NCBI RefSeq assembly: GCF_900187065.1
Contig: NZ_LT906483.1
Coordinates: 1,054,001-1,118,000 of the forward strand
DNA: 64,000 nucleotides
Direction: 5' to 3'
Source of the DNA: Mycolicibacterium thermoresistibile
GTDB taxonomy: Bacteria; Actinomycetota; Actinomycetes; Mycobacteriales; Mycobacteriaceae
Position numbers and translations under genes: made by a program. Shown piece after piece: positions 8,335 through 16,527 of the stretch. The notes below the pieces were generated by a model. That model was not told where the DNA came from and ran no database searches. It saw only the letters and a list, made by a program, of their open reading frames with translations. How positions within the stretch are numbered: position 1 is the first letter of the stretch; each line of letters begins with the position of its first letter.

Positions 8335-9666
8335 GTGCTCTCGGCTTTCATCTCGTCGCTGCGAACCGCCGATCTGAGACGAAAGATCCTGTTCACGCTG
8401 GGCATCGTCCTGCTGTACCGGGTCGGTGCGTCGATACCCTCACCGGGCGTCAACTACCCGAACGTGCAGCGCTGTATCGAACAGGTCAGCGGTGGCGACT
8501 CCGGTCAGATCTATTCGCTGATCAACCTGTTCTCCGGCGGCGCCCTGCTGCAGTTGGCGGTGTTCGCGGTCGGCGTGATGCCCTACATCACCGCGAGCAT
8601 CATCGTGCAGCTGCTGACCGTGGTGATCCCGCGGTTCGAACAGCTGCGCAAGGAAGGCCAGGCCGGCCAGGCCAAGATGACGCAGTACACGCGGTATCTG
8701 GCGGTCGCGCTGGCGCTGCTGCAGGCCACCTCGATCGTGGCGCTGGCCGCCAACGGCGGCCTGCTGCAGGGCTGCACCCTCGACATCATCGACAACTCGT
8801 CGATCTTCTCGCTGTTCGTCATCGTCATCGTGATGACCGCCGGCGGCGCCCTGGTGATGTGGATGGGCGAGCTGGTGACCGAGCGGGGCATCGGCAACGG
8901 CATGTCGCTGCTGATCTTCGCCGGCATCGCGGCGCAGATCCCGGCCGAGGGCAACATGATCCTGGAGAGCCGCGGCGGGCTGGTGTTCACCGCGGTCTGC
9001 GCGGCCGCACTGGTGATCCTCATCGGCGTGGTGTTCGTCGAGCAGGGGCAGCGCCGCATCCCGGTGCAGTACGCCAAGCGGATGGTCGGCCGCCGGATGT
9101 ACGGCGGCACCTCGACCTACCTGCCGCTGAAGGTCAACCAGGCCGGCGTGATCCCGGTGATCTTCGCGTCGTCGTTGATCTACATCCCGCAGCTGATCAC
9201 CCAGCTGATCCAGAGCGGGCGGTCGGATCCGACCCAGACCGGCTGGTGGGACCGGTTCGTCGCCGAATACCTCACCGACCCGTCCAGCCCGGTCTACATC
9301 GGCATCTACTTCGGGTTGATCATCTTCTTCACCTACTTCTACGTCTCGATCACGTTCAACCCCGATGAGCGGGCGGACGAGATGAAGAAGTTCGGTGGGT
9401 TCATCCCCGGTATCCGGCCGGGCCGTCCGACCGCGGACTATCTGCGGTACGTGCTGAGCCGGATCACCCTGCCGGGCTCGATCTACCTCGGTGTGATCGC
9501 CGTGATGCCGAATGTGTTCCTGCAGATGGGCAGCGGCGGGCAGACTCTGCAGAACCTGCCGTTCGGTGGCGTCGCGGTGCTGATCATGATCGGCGTCGGC
9601 CTCGACACCGTGAAACAGATTGAGAGCCAGCTCATGCAACGCAACTACGAAGGGTTCCTGAAGTGA
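8335..9666 (+). CDS. secY: Protein translocase subunit SecY
   Basis: This 443-residue protein is the channel-forming subunit of the SecYEG translocon in the plasma membrane. Ten membrane helices can be followed, starting [22 protein letters not shown], with the conserved helix-2 plug region ([20 protein letters not shown]) and the cytoplasmic loop [15 protein letters not shown] that contacts SecA or ribosomes. The GTG start has a textbook AGGAGG 4 bases upstream. It heads secY-adk-map, and its stop overlaps adk by 4 bases (GTGA). Confidence 0.97.
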   Translation: MLSAFISSLRTADLRRKILFTLGIVLLYRVGASIPSPGVNYPNVQRCIEQVSGGDSGQIYSLINLFSGGALLQLAVFAVGVMPYITASIIVQLLTVVIPRFEQLRKEGQAGQAKMTQYTRYLAVALALLQATSIVALAANGGLLQGCTLDIIDNSSIFSLFVIVIVMTAGGALVMWMGELVTERGIGNGMSLLIFAGIAAQIPAEGNMILESRGGLVFTAVCAAALVILIGVVFVEQGQRRIPVQYAKRMVGRRMYGGTSTYLPLKVNQAGVIPVIFASSLIYIPQLITQLIQSGRSDPTQTGWWDRFVAEYLTDPSSPVYIGIYFGLIIFFTYFYVSITFNPDERADEMKKFGGFIPGIRPGRPTADYLRYVLSRITLPGSIYLGVIAVMPNVFLQMGSGGQTLQNLPFGGVAVLIMIGVGLDTVKQIESQLMQRNYEGFLK

Positions 9667-10208
9667 GAATCGTGCTGCTCGGAGCACCCGGTGCGGGTAA
9701 GGGCACCCAGGCGCAGAAGCTCTCCGAGAAACTCGGCATCCCCCAGATCTCCACCGGGGACCTGTTCCGGCAGAACATCTCCGAGGGCACCGAGCTGGGA
9801 CTGGAGGCCAAGCGTTATCTGGACGCCGGCGACCTGGTGCCCGCCAGTCTGACCAACGCGCTGGTGGAGGACCGGATCAACCAGCCCGACGCGGCCAACG
9901 GGTTCATCCTCGACGGGTTCCCGCGGTCGGTCGAGCAGGCCGAGGCGCTCGACGAGATGCTCAAGAAGCTCAACGTCAGACTCGACGCGGTGCTGGAGTT
10001 CCAGGTGTCCGAAGAGGAGCTGCTCGCCCGCCTCAAGGCCCGCGGCCGCGCCGACGACACCGAGGACGTCATCCGCAACCGGATGGCGGTCTACCGCAGC
10101 GAGACCGAGCCGCTGCTGGACTACTACCGCGACCAGCTGAAGACCGTGGACGCCGTCGGCACCCTCGACGAGGTGTTCGAGCGGGCTCTGACCGCGCTTG
10201 GTCGGTGA
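9663..10208 (+). CDS. adk: Adenylate kinase
   Basis: This 181-residue enzyme interconverts AMP + ATP and 2 ADP in the cytoplasm. The P-loop [10 protein letters not shown] covers residues 7-16; the AMP-binding segment ISTGDLFR and the [13 protein letters not shown] motif follow. The LID is short ([15 protein letters not shown]) without the zinc cysteines, as in the small adenylate kinases of mycobacteria. It starts with GTG overlapping the secY stop by 4 bases and precedes map by 3 bases. Confidence 0.97.
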   Translation: MRIVLLGAPGAGKGTQAQKLSEKLGIPQISTGDLFRQNISEGTELGLEAKRYLDAGDLVPASLTNALVEDRINQPDAANGFILDGFPRSVEQAEALDEMLKKLNVRLDAVLEFQVSEEELLARLKARGRADDTEDVIRNRMAVYRSETEPLLDYYRDQLKTVDAVGTLDEVFERALTALGR

Positions 10209-10211
10209 ACC

Positions 10212-11006
10212 TTGGTCGGCCTGAGACTGCGTAACCGGAAAGTCGTCGCCCAACGCAGCGCCGGTGAACTCGACGCGATGGCGGCGGCCGGGGCGCTGGT
10301 CGCCGAGGCCCTCCGCGCCGTGCAGGCGGCCGCCGCGCCGGGGGTGTCGACCAAACACCTCGACGAGATCGCCGAGTCGGTGATCCGCGACGGCGGCGGT
10401 ATCCCGTCGTTCCTGGGCTATCACGGCTTCCCGGCCAGCATCTGCGCGTCGGTGAACGAGCGGGTGGTGCACGGCATCCCCGCCGACGACGAGATCCTCG
10501 CCGCGGGCGACCTGGTGTCGATCGACTGCGGTGCGATCCTCGACGGCTGGCACGGGGATTCGGCCATCACGTTCGGGGTCGGCGACCTGATCCCGGCCGA
10601 CGAGGCGTTGTCGCAGGCCACCAAGGCCGCACTGGACGCCGGGATCGACGCGATGCGGCCCGGCAACCGGTTGACCGATGTGTCCCACGCGATCGAGACC
10701 GCGACCCGCGCCGCCGAACGCCGCGACAACCGGCGCTACGGCATCGTGGCCAACTACGGCGGCCACGGCATCGGCCGGCAGATGCACATGGACCCGTTCC
10801 TGCCCAACGAGGGCGCCCCGGGCCGCGGCCCGCACCTCGCCGTCGGGTCGGTGCTGGCCATCGAACCGATGCTGACCCTGGGCACCACCGAGACCGTGGT
10901 GCTCGCCGACGAGTGGACCGTCGTCACCGCCGACGGATCCCGGGCCGCACACTGGGAACACACCGTGGCGGTCACCGAAGACGGGCCCCGCATCCTCACG
11001 CTCTAG
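10212..11006 (+). CDS. map: Type I methionine aminopeptidase
   Basis: This 264-residue metalloprotease removes the initiator methionine from nascent proteins. The expected metal ligands are present: Asp105 (SIDCGA), Asp116 (GDSAITF), the His of [10 protein letters not shown], the Glu of AIEPM and the Glu of HWEHT. The start is the rare TTG at 10212, three bases after the adk stop; it gives a length close to the homologous mycobacterial enzyme (about 266), and no better ATG or GTG is in frame nearby. It is co-transcribed with secY and adk. Confidence 0.95.
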   Translation: MVGLRLRNRKVVAQRSAGELDAMAAAGALVAEALRAVQAAAAPGVSTKHLDEIAESVIRDGGGIPSFLGYHGFPASICASVNERVVHGIPADDEILAAGDLVSIDCGAILDGWHGDSAITFGVGDLIPADEALSQATKAALDAGIDAMRPGNRLTDVSHAIETATRAAERRDNRRYGIVANYGGHGIGRQMHMDPFLPNEGAPGRGPHLAVGSVLAIEPMLTLGTTETVVLADEWTVVTADGSRAAHWEHTVAVTEDGPRILTL

Positions 11007-11011
11007 CCACC

Positions 11012-11518
11012 GTGACTCCCTCGACGCCGGAGAAACCGGATCCGATCGCACAGGCCAGGGCCAACTGGGAACGCGCCGGTTGGGGTGATGTGGCCGACGG
11101 CATGGTTGCCGTCACCTCGGTGATGCGGGCGCATCAGATCCTTCTGGCCCGGGTGGAGAACGCCCTGCGGCCCTACGACCTGAGCTTCTCCCGGTTCGAG
11201 CTGTTGCGGCTACTGGCGTTCACCCGCACCGGGGAGCTGCCGATCACCAAGGCCTCGGACCGGCTGCAGGTCCACGTCACCAGCGTCACCCACGCCATCC
11301 GCCGGCTGGAGGCGGCCGGGCTGGTGGAACGGATCCCGCACCCCACCGACGGGCGCACCACCCTGGTGCGGATCACCGAGCTGGGCAGGTCGACCGTCGA
11401 GGACGCCACCGTGACGTTGAACAACGAGGTGTTCGCCGACATCGGCATGTCCGACGCCGAGTCCAAGGCGCTGTCCTCGGCCATCGAGACGCTACGCCGC
11501 AACGCCGGCGACTTCTGA
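11012..11518 (+). CDS. MarR-family transcriptional regulator
   Basis: A 168-residue winged-helix regulator. The DNA-binding domain spans about residues 60-125, with the recognition region LPITKASDRLQVHVTSVTHAIRRLEAAGLVERIPHPTDGRTTLVRIT typical of MarR proteins (only part of it is the recognition helix). N- and C-terminal helices would form the dimer. The GTG at 11012 is 5 bases after the map stop with no clear ribosome site, so it is probably read with map. In M. tuberculosis a similar regulator lies near map, but after sigL-rslA, which are absent here. Target and ligand are unknown. Confidence 0.88.
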   Translation: MTPSTPEKPDPIAQARANWERAGWGDVADGMVAVTSVMRAHQILLARVENALRPYDLSFSRFELLRLLAFTRTGELPITKASDRLQVHVTSVTHAIRRLEAAGLVERIPHPTDGRTTLVRITELGRSTVEDATVTLNNEVFADIGMSDAESKALSSAIETLRRNAGDF

Positions 11519-11522
11519 CCGG

Positions 11523-12773
11523 TCAGCGGGTGGCCGGCGGCAGCGGGATGGTGGCGATGACCGCGGTGCCCGCCCCGGGCCGGGACCGGATGTTGAGCCG
11601 CCCGCCGACGATCTCGGCGCGCTCGGCCATCGACAACAACCCGTAGCCGCTCATGTCGTCGCCGCCGAGGGGGTGTTCGAAGGTGTCGAAACCGACTCCG
11701 TCGTCGACGATCTCCAGCCGGGCCACCTCGCCGTGTTCGCCGCGGTCCACCGCATAGGTGAGCCGGGCGGTGCGGGCGCGGGCGTGTTTGACGACGTTCT
11801 GCAGGCACTCCTGGGCGATGCGGTACAGCGCCAGCTCGATGTGGTCGGGCAGCCGGGTCTCGGCCAGGTCCACCTCGATGTCGACCCCGATGTCGAGTTG
11901 GCCGACGGACTGCGCCAGGCTGGCCAGCCCGCCGGACAGCCCCAGATCGTCCAGCACCGGCGGCCGCAGCCCGCTGATCGCGGCGCGGGTCTCCTCGAGG
12001 GTCAGATCGGCCAGCTCGCGGGCCTTGCTCAGCTGTTCGGTGACGGTCGCCGGATCGTCGACGGCGCGGATCGCCGCATCCAGCCGGTAGGACAGGGTGA
12101 CCAGCCGTTGGGAGATGCCGTCGTGAATGTCGGCGGCCAGCCGGCGCCGCTCCAGCTCCTGGGCCTCGATGACCTGTTCGACGAAGATCTCGTGGGCCCG
12201 TTCCCGCGCCACCAACTGCCGGTGCAGCCGGGCCTGATGCAACCCGCCGGCGATCAACCGGCCGATCACCAGCAGCAGGTCGACGTCGCGTCTGGTGAAC
12301 TCACGGCGTTCCACGGTGTGCACGTTCAGCACCCCGACCAGCCCGCCCGGATCGGTCTCCATCGGCACCGACACCATCGAGGTGAAATCGCGGCCCCGCA
12401 ACGACTGGAACGGCAGATACCGCGGATCGGCCTCCTTGTTCTCGGTGATCACCACCGGTTCGCGGTGGCTGGCCACCCAGCCGGAGATGCCCTGCCCGAG
12501 GGGCAGCCGGATCTTGCCCACCTCCTTGTCGAACGGCGGGGTCGCGCCGGCCAGCGTCAGCGACCGCTCGGTGTCGTCGAGGACGTGCACGAAGCAGACG
12601 TCGCTGGCGGTGGCGGCGGTGATCATCCGCGCGGCCGCCGCGGCCAGCGGTTCCACCCCCGGACCGCGGGAGGCGGCCTGGATCAGCTCCCGCAGCAGCA
12701 CCAACTCCCGGTCGGCGGTGAGCAGCTGTTCGCTCAGATCCCGGACCGGGTCGGGGTGCGGGCCGGACGTCAC
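11523..12773 (-). CDS. GAF-domain sensor histidine kinase (NarL/DevS type)
   Basis: This 416-residue, apparently cytoplasmic kinase has a GAF domain (about residues 35-180), a HisKA_3 dimerisation domain with the phospho-acceptor His217 in RRLAADIHDGISQRL, and a HATPase domain (N-box around HIELALYRIAQECLQNVVKHA; G-box DDGVGFD and GYGLLSMAERAEIVGG). It has no membrane helix, so it senses an internal signal; no haem- or metal-binding motif is obvious in the GAF domain. Its ATG overlaps the response-regulator stop by 4 bases, making an operon with it. It should phosphorylate that regulator. Confidence 0.9.
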   Translation of the reverse strand: MTSGPHPDPVRDLSEQLLTADRELVLLRELIQAASRGPGVEPLAAAAARMITAATASDVCFVHVLDDTERSLTLAGATPPFDKEVGKIRLPLGQGISGWVASHREPVVITENKEADPRYLPFQSLRGRDFTSMVSVPMETDPGGLVGVLNVHTVERREFTRRDVDLLLVIGRLIAGGLHQARLHRQLVARERAHEIFVEQVIEAQELERRRLAADIHDGISQRLVTLSYRLDAAIRAVDDPATVTEQLSKARELADLTLEETRAAISGLRPPVLDDLGLSGGLASLAQSVGQLDIGVDIEVDLAETRLPDHIELALYRIAQECLQNVVKHARARTARLTYAVDRGEHGEVARLEIVDDGVGFDTFEHPLGGDDMSGYGLLSMAERAEIVGGRLNIRSRPGAGTAVIATIPLPPATR

Positions 12774-13441
12774 TGGTAGATGCCTTCCCGCAGCGCGGTG
12801 GCCACCGCGGCGGCGCGGTCACTGACCCCGAGCTTGCGGTAGATCGAGCGCAGATGGCTCTTCACGGTTTCGTCGCCGATCACCAGCTTGGCGGCGATAC
12901 CGCGGTTGGACAGCCCGTTGACGACGTACGACAGGATCTCGCTCTCCCGCTGGGTGAGCCCGTGCCGGGCGCCGGGCCAGAACTCGTCGCGCTGCAACCG
13001 GGCCGCGGTGTCGACCGCCCGGGCTGCCATGCCCGGGTCGAGCGCGGTCTGGCCGCGGTGCACCATCTCGAGTTGGCGGACCAACTCGTCGCTGCTGATG
13101 CTCTTGAGCAGATAGCCCGACGCCCCGACCCGCAACGCCTGGTAGAGGTACTGCTCGTCGTCGTAGACCGACAGCATCACCACCTTGCGGTGCGGGGCCT
13201 GTTCGCGCAGGGTCAGGCACAGATCCAGCCCGCTTGTGTTCTGCATCCGCACATCGCACAGCACGATGTCGGGGTCGAGTTCGGCGACCACCTCGACGGC
13301 GCGTTCCGCACCGACGGCGTGACCGACCACGCACACCCGGTCCTCGAAGGCGGCCAGCATCGCCTTGAGCCCTTCGATCACCATTTCGTGGTCGTCCACC
13401 AGCACGATGCGTACCGGCGATGGAGCGGCAACCGGTTCCAT
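12770..13441 (-). CDS. LuxR/NarL-family response regulator
   Basis: This 223-residue regulator has an N-terminal receiver domain with acidic Asp16-Asp17 (LVDDHEM), the phospho-acceptor Asp63 (VLCDVRM) and Lys in YLLKSI. The C-terminal LuxR helix-turn-helix is LTQRESEILSYVVNGLSNRG followed by DETVKSHLRSIYRKLGVSDR. The ATG at 13441 (MEPVAAPSPVRIVLVDD) leaves a 175-base divergent region towards the HAD-like gene at 13617, a likely control site. It is co-translated with the kinase gene through an ATGA overlap. Confidence 0.9.
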   Translation of the reverse strand: MEPVAAPSPVRIVLVDDHEMVIEGLKAMLAAFEDRVCVVGHAVGAERAVEVVAELDPDIVLCDVRMQNTSGLDLCLTLREQAPHRKVVMLSVYDDEQYLYQALRVGASGYLLKSISSDELVRQLEMVHRGQTALDPGMAARAVDTAARLQRDEFWPGARHGLTQRESEILSYVVNGLSNRGIAAKLVIGDETVKSHLRSIYRKLGVSDRAAAVATALREGIYQ

Positions 13442-13552
13442 GGCAACACTGTAAGACCCGGGTCGGCCGGAACACCCGGCGATGCGGACCCGAGTTCGAT
13501 CATGCCCCCGCCGCCGCCGGCGGGATCGCCCGCCTGCGCGTCCCTCCCGAAG

Positions 13553-13589
13553 TTGACACACGATCTCCCCCATCCGGGGGAGTCGCGAC
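13553..13589. promoter_or_regulatory. TTGACA box and palindromes between the two-component system and the HAD gene
   Basis: A perfect -35 box TTGACA (13553-13558) reads towards the HAD gene but has no good -10 box 16-18 bases on. Directly after it a 7-bp perfect inverted repeat CTCCCCC-ATCC-GGGGGAG (13565-13582) and the 8-bp palindrome GTCGCGAC (13582-13589) occur. These lie in the divergent region and could be an operator, possibly of the adjacent response regulator. This is inference. Confidence 0.35.
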
Positions 13590-13616
13590 GGGGCGGTGGT
13601 GCGGCACTGTGGAGCC

Positions 13617-14402
13617 GTGCCGAGGACACGGGAACGGACCGCACGAACGTTCTGGTGGGAGCACGGCAGGCCCGCCGGTGCCGCTGAGGAACCGCTGCGC
13701 GCGGTGCTGTTCAACCTCGACGGCGCCGTCGCCGATCTGCACCGCGACGGCCACCGGGCGGCGTTCAACGCCGCGTTCGCGGCGCACGGGCTACCGGTGC
13801 GCTGGGATGTCGAACAGTACCGGCACGCGCTGCGCATCAGGGACGACCGGCGCCGCATCGCCGCCGCGTTGCGCCGGCGCGGCTACGGCCGGGACAGCGC
13901 GGCCCTGGCCGCCGAGGTACTGCGCACCAAGGACGCACTGTTCGAACGCTGCGTGCTCGACGGTGACGTGTCGCCACGGCCCGGGCTGATCGACCTGGTG
14001 ACCAGCCTGTTCGTGGCCGGTATCGACGTCGCGGTGGTGAGCACCGGGGCCCGGTCGTGGGTGGAGCCGTTGGTCCGCCAGCTGATCGGCGACGGGCTCG
14101 CCGCCACCGTGGTCAGCCGCGACGATCTCACCGTCGTCGGCCCGGATCCCGACGTCTACGGCCATGCCCTGTGGGAGCTCGGACTGCCCCCGGAACACGC
14201 GCTGGCCGTGGAGAGTTCGGCCGCCGGCCTGAGCGCGGCGACCGCCGCGAAGCTCACCACACTGGTGGTCACCACGCCGTACACGGCGGGACAGGACTTC
14301 ACCGGCGCGGCAGCGGTGCGGCACCGCTACGACGAGCCGCAACCGCTGCGCGCCTCCGGTTGTGTGGCCCTGCACCGCCGGTGGCTGGTCGCCAACGGCT
14401 GA
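13617..14402 (+). CDS. HAD-like protein with altered catalytic aspartate
   Basis: A 261-residue haloacid dehalogenase-like protein of the CbbY/phosphoglucomutase type: motif I region AVLFNLDGAVADLH, a helical cap (residues about 45-110), motif II VVSTGARS and motif III/IV around VVGPDPDVYGHALWELGLPPEHALAVESSAAGL. The first aspartate of motif I (DxDGT), the phospho-acceptor nucleophile, is replaced by Asn33 (codon AAC); Asp35 is kept. It is probably not a normal phosphatase. The start is uncertain: GTG at 13617 or GTG at 13596/13599. It abuts mmsB tail to tail with no gap. Confidence 0.8.
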   Translation: MPRTRERTARTFWWEHGRPAGAAEEPLRAVLFNLDGAVADLHRDGHRAAFNAAFAAHGLPVRWDVEQYRHALRIRDDRRRIAAALRRRGYGRDSAALAAEVLRTKDALFERCVLDGDVSPRPGLIDLVTSLFVAGIDVAVVSTGARSWVEPLVRQLIGDGLAATVVSRDDLTVVGPDPDVYGHALWELGLPPEHALAVESSAAGLSAATAAKLTTLVVTTPYTAGQDFTGAAAVRHRYDEPQPLRASGCVALHRRWLVANG

Positions 14403-15302
14403 TCAGCTGTTGCGCAGCAGCTCGATGACCGCGCTGAAATCCTTGTCGGCGTTGCCGTCGGCGGCGCGGATGAACTCGGCGTAGATCTCGGCGGCGTGGC
14501 TGCCCAACGGCGCCGACGCCCCGCTGGACTTCACCGCGTCCATCGCCAGGCCGAGATCCTTGTTCATCAGGGCGGTGGCGAACCCCGGCTTGAAATCGTT
14601 GTTGGCCGGGGAGGTGGGGACCGGACCGGGAACCGGGCAGTTGGTGTGCACCGCCCAGCAGTTACCGGTGGCGCCGGTGATCACGTCGAACAGCGACTGC
14701 GCCGACAGGCCCAGCTTCTCGGCCAGCACGAACGCCTCGCCGATCGCGATCTGCTGCACCGCCAGCACCATGTTGTTGCACAGCTTGGCGGCTTGACCGG
14801 TGCCCGAGGCGCCGCAGTGGATGATCTTGCCGGCCATCGGTTCCAGCACCGGCCGCGCCCGTTCGACAGCCTCGGCGTCACCGCCGACCATGAACGCCAG
14901 CGTGCCGGCGACCGCACCCTTGACCCCGCCCGACACCGGGGCATCCACCTGGGCGAACCCACGGCCGGTTGCCTGTGCGTGCACCGTGCGGGCGTCGTCG
15001 ACGGAGATCGTGGAGGTGTCGATGAACAGCGCACCACTGGTGGCGGCCGGCAGCACCTCCGCGTAACACTGCTTGACGATGTCGCCGTTGGGCAGGGAGG
15101 TGATCACGACCTCCGCCCCGGCCACCGCCTCGGCGCCGCTGTCGAAGGTCTGCACCCCCTTGTCCGCGGCGGCGGCCCTCGACTCGGCCACCGGGTCGAA
15201 CCCGCGGACGGTGTGCCCGGCGGCCACCAGGTTGGCGGCCATCGGCCCGCCCATGTGGCCAAGACCCAGAAACGCCACTGTGTATTTCAGGTCGGCGCTC
15301 AT
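14403..15302 (-). CDS. mmsB: 3-hydroxyisobutyrate dehydrogenase
   Basis: This 299-residue NAD-dependent dehydrogenase oxidises 3-hydroxyisobutyrate to methylmalonate semialdehyde in valine breakdown. The Rossmann motif FLGLGHMGGPMAANL starts at residue 11, the substrate loop DAPVSGGVKGA is at 120-130 and the catalytic Lys173 lies in GQAAKLCNN. It is the last gene of mmsA-fadE9-mmsB, the same order and content as in M. tuberculosis, and its product's substrate and product link the two upstream enzymes. Confidence 0.94.
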   Translation of the reverse strand: MSADLKYTVAFLGLGHMGGPMAANLVAAGHTVRGFDPVAESRAAAADKGVQTFDSGAEAVAGAEVVITSLPNGDIVKQCYAEVLPAATSGALFIDTSTISVDDARTVHAQATGRGFAQVDAPVSGGVKGAVAGTLAFMVGGDAEAVERARPVLEPMAGKIIHCGASGTGQAAKLCNNMVLAVQQIAIGEAFVLAEKLGLSAQSLFDVITGATGNCWAVHTNCPVPGPVPTSPANNDFKPGFATALMNKDLGLAMDAVKSSGASAPLGSHAAEIYAEFIRAADGNADKDFSAVIELLRNS

Positions 15303-15317
15303 CAGATCGCGGCTCCT

Positions 15318-16511
15318 TCATGCCGAGGCGCGGGCCCGGCCGGACTCCGCCGCACCGCGGGCCCGCCCCGCGACGGCCCGGCCGATGACCACACGCATGA
15401 TTTCGTTGGTTCCCTCGAGGATTCGGTGCACCCGCAGATCGCGGACGATCTTCTCCAGGCCGTACTCGTTGAGGTAGCCGTAGCCGCCGTGCAGCTGCAG
15501 CGCCTTGTCGGCCACCTCATAGCAGGCCTCGGTGACGTGCAGTTTGGCCATCGCGCACAGCTCCACCTTGTCGGGGTGGTTCTCATCGAGCGCGGTGGCG
15601 GCCCGCCACAGCATCAGCCGCGACGTCTGCAGAGCGGTGGCCATGTCGGCCAGGGTGAACCGGATGGTCGGCTCGTCGATCAGCGACCCGCCGAACGCCT
15701 GCCGGTCGGCGACATAGCTCGCGGCCTTCTCGTAGGCGGTCTGCGCGCCGCCGAGCGAACAGGCGGCGATGTTGAGCCGGCCGCCGTTGAGGCCGTTCAT
15801 CGCGATGCTGAACCCCTTGCCCTCACCCTCGGGGCCGCCGAGCATGTTCTCGGCCGGCACCCGCGCGCCCTCGAGGATGACCTGGGCGGTGGGTTGGGCG
15901 TTCCACCCCATCTTCTGTTCGTCGGCGCCGAAGCTCAGCCCGGGCGTGCCCTTCTCCACGATGAAGGTGGAGATGCCCTTCGGGCCGTCCTCACCGGTGC
16001 GGGCCATCACGACGTACACATCGGATGCGCCCGCGCCGGAGATGAACTGCTTGACCCCGTCCAGCACGAAGTGGTCGCCGTCGCGCACCGCCCTGGTGCG
16101 CAGCGCGGCCGCGTCGGATCCGGCCCCGGGTTCGGTCAGGCAGTAGCTGGCGATGGCGTCCATCGAGGCCAGCCGCGGCACCCAGGTCTTGCGCTGCTCG
16201 TCGGTGCCGTAGGTGTCGACCATCCACGCGCACATGTTGTGGATGGACAGGAACGCCGCAGTGGTCGGATCCGCGGCGGACAGGTGCTCGAAGATGCGTA
16301 CCGCGTCCAACCGGCGCAAACCGCTGCCGCCCACCTCCTCGGAGCAGTAGATCGCCGCCATGCCCAACTCGGCGGCCTCCCGCAACGCGTCGGTGGGGAA
16401 GTGCTTGGTGGCATCCCACTCCAACGCGTACGGGGCGAGCCGTTTCTCGGCGAACGCGGCCGCCGTCTCGGCGATCACCCGTTCGTCGTCATCCAGACCG
16501 AGATAGTCCAT
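15318..16511 (-). CDS. fadE9: Acyl-CoA dehydrogenase (isobutyryl-CoA type)
   Basis: This 397-residue FAD enzyme has the signatures YCLTEPGAGSDAAAL (about residues 127-141) and RQAFGGSLIDEPTIRFTLADM, and the catalytic Glu366 in ILEGTNEIMR. Operon context with mmsA and mmsB points to isobutyryl-CoA (valine catabolism) as the substrate; this is inference, as chain length cannot be read from the sequence. It lies 15-16 bases from each neighbour and is transcribed after mmsA. Confidence 0.92.
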   Translation of the reverse strand: MDYLGLDDDERVIAETAAAFAEKRLAPYALEWDATKHFPTDALREAAELGMAAIYCSEEVGGSGLRRLDAVRIFEHLSAADPTTAAFLSIHNMCAWMVDTYGTDEQRKTWVPRLASMDAIASYCLTEPGAGSDAAALRTRAVRDGDHFVLDGVKQFISGAGASDVYVVMARTGEDGPKGISTFIVEKGTPGLSFGADEQKMGWNAQPTAQVILEGARVPAENMLGGPEGEGKGFSIAMNGLNGGRLNIAACSLGGAQTAYEKAASYVADRQAFGGSLIDEPTIRFTLADMATALQTSRLMLWRAATALDENHPDKVELCAMAKLHVTEACYEVADKALQLHGGYGYLNEYGLEKIVRDLRVHRILEGTNEIMRVVIGRAVAGRARGAAESGRARASA

Positions 16512-16527
16512 CGTGATTACTGCAGCC

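Noticed and set aside
8440-9687. Long open frame on the minus strand opposite secY
   Set aside because: Typical antisense shadow in GC-rich DNA: His/Asp/Arg-rich, no family, and fully opposite a clear SecY.
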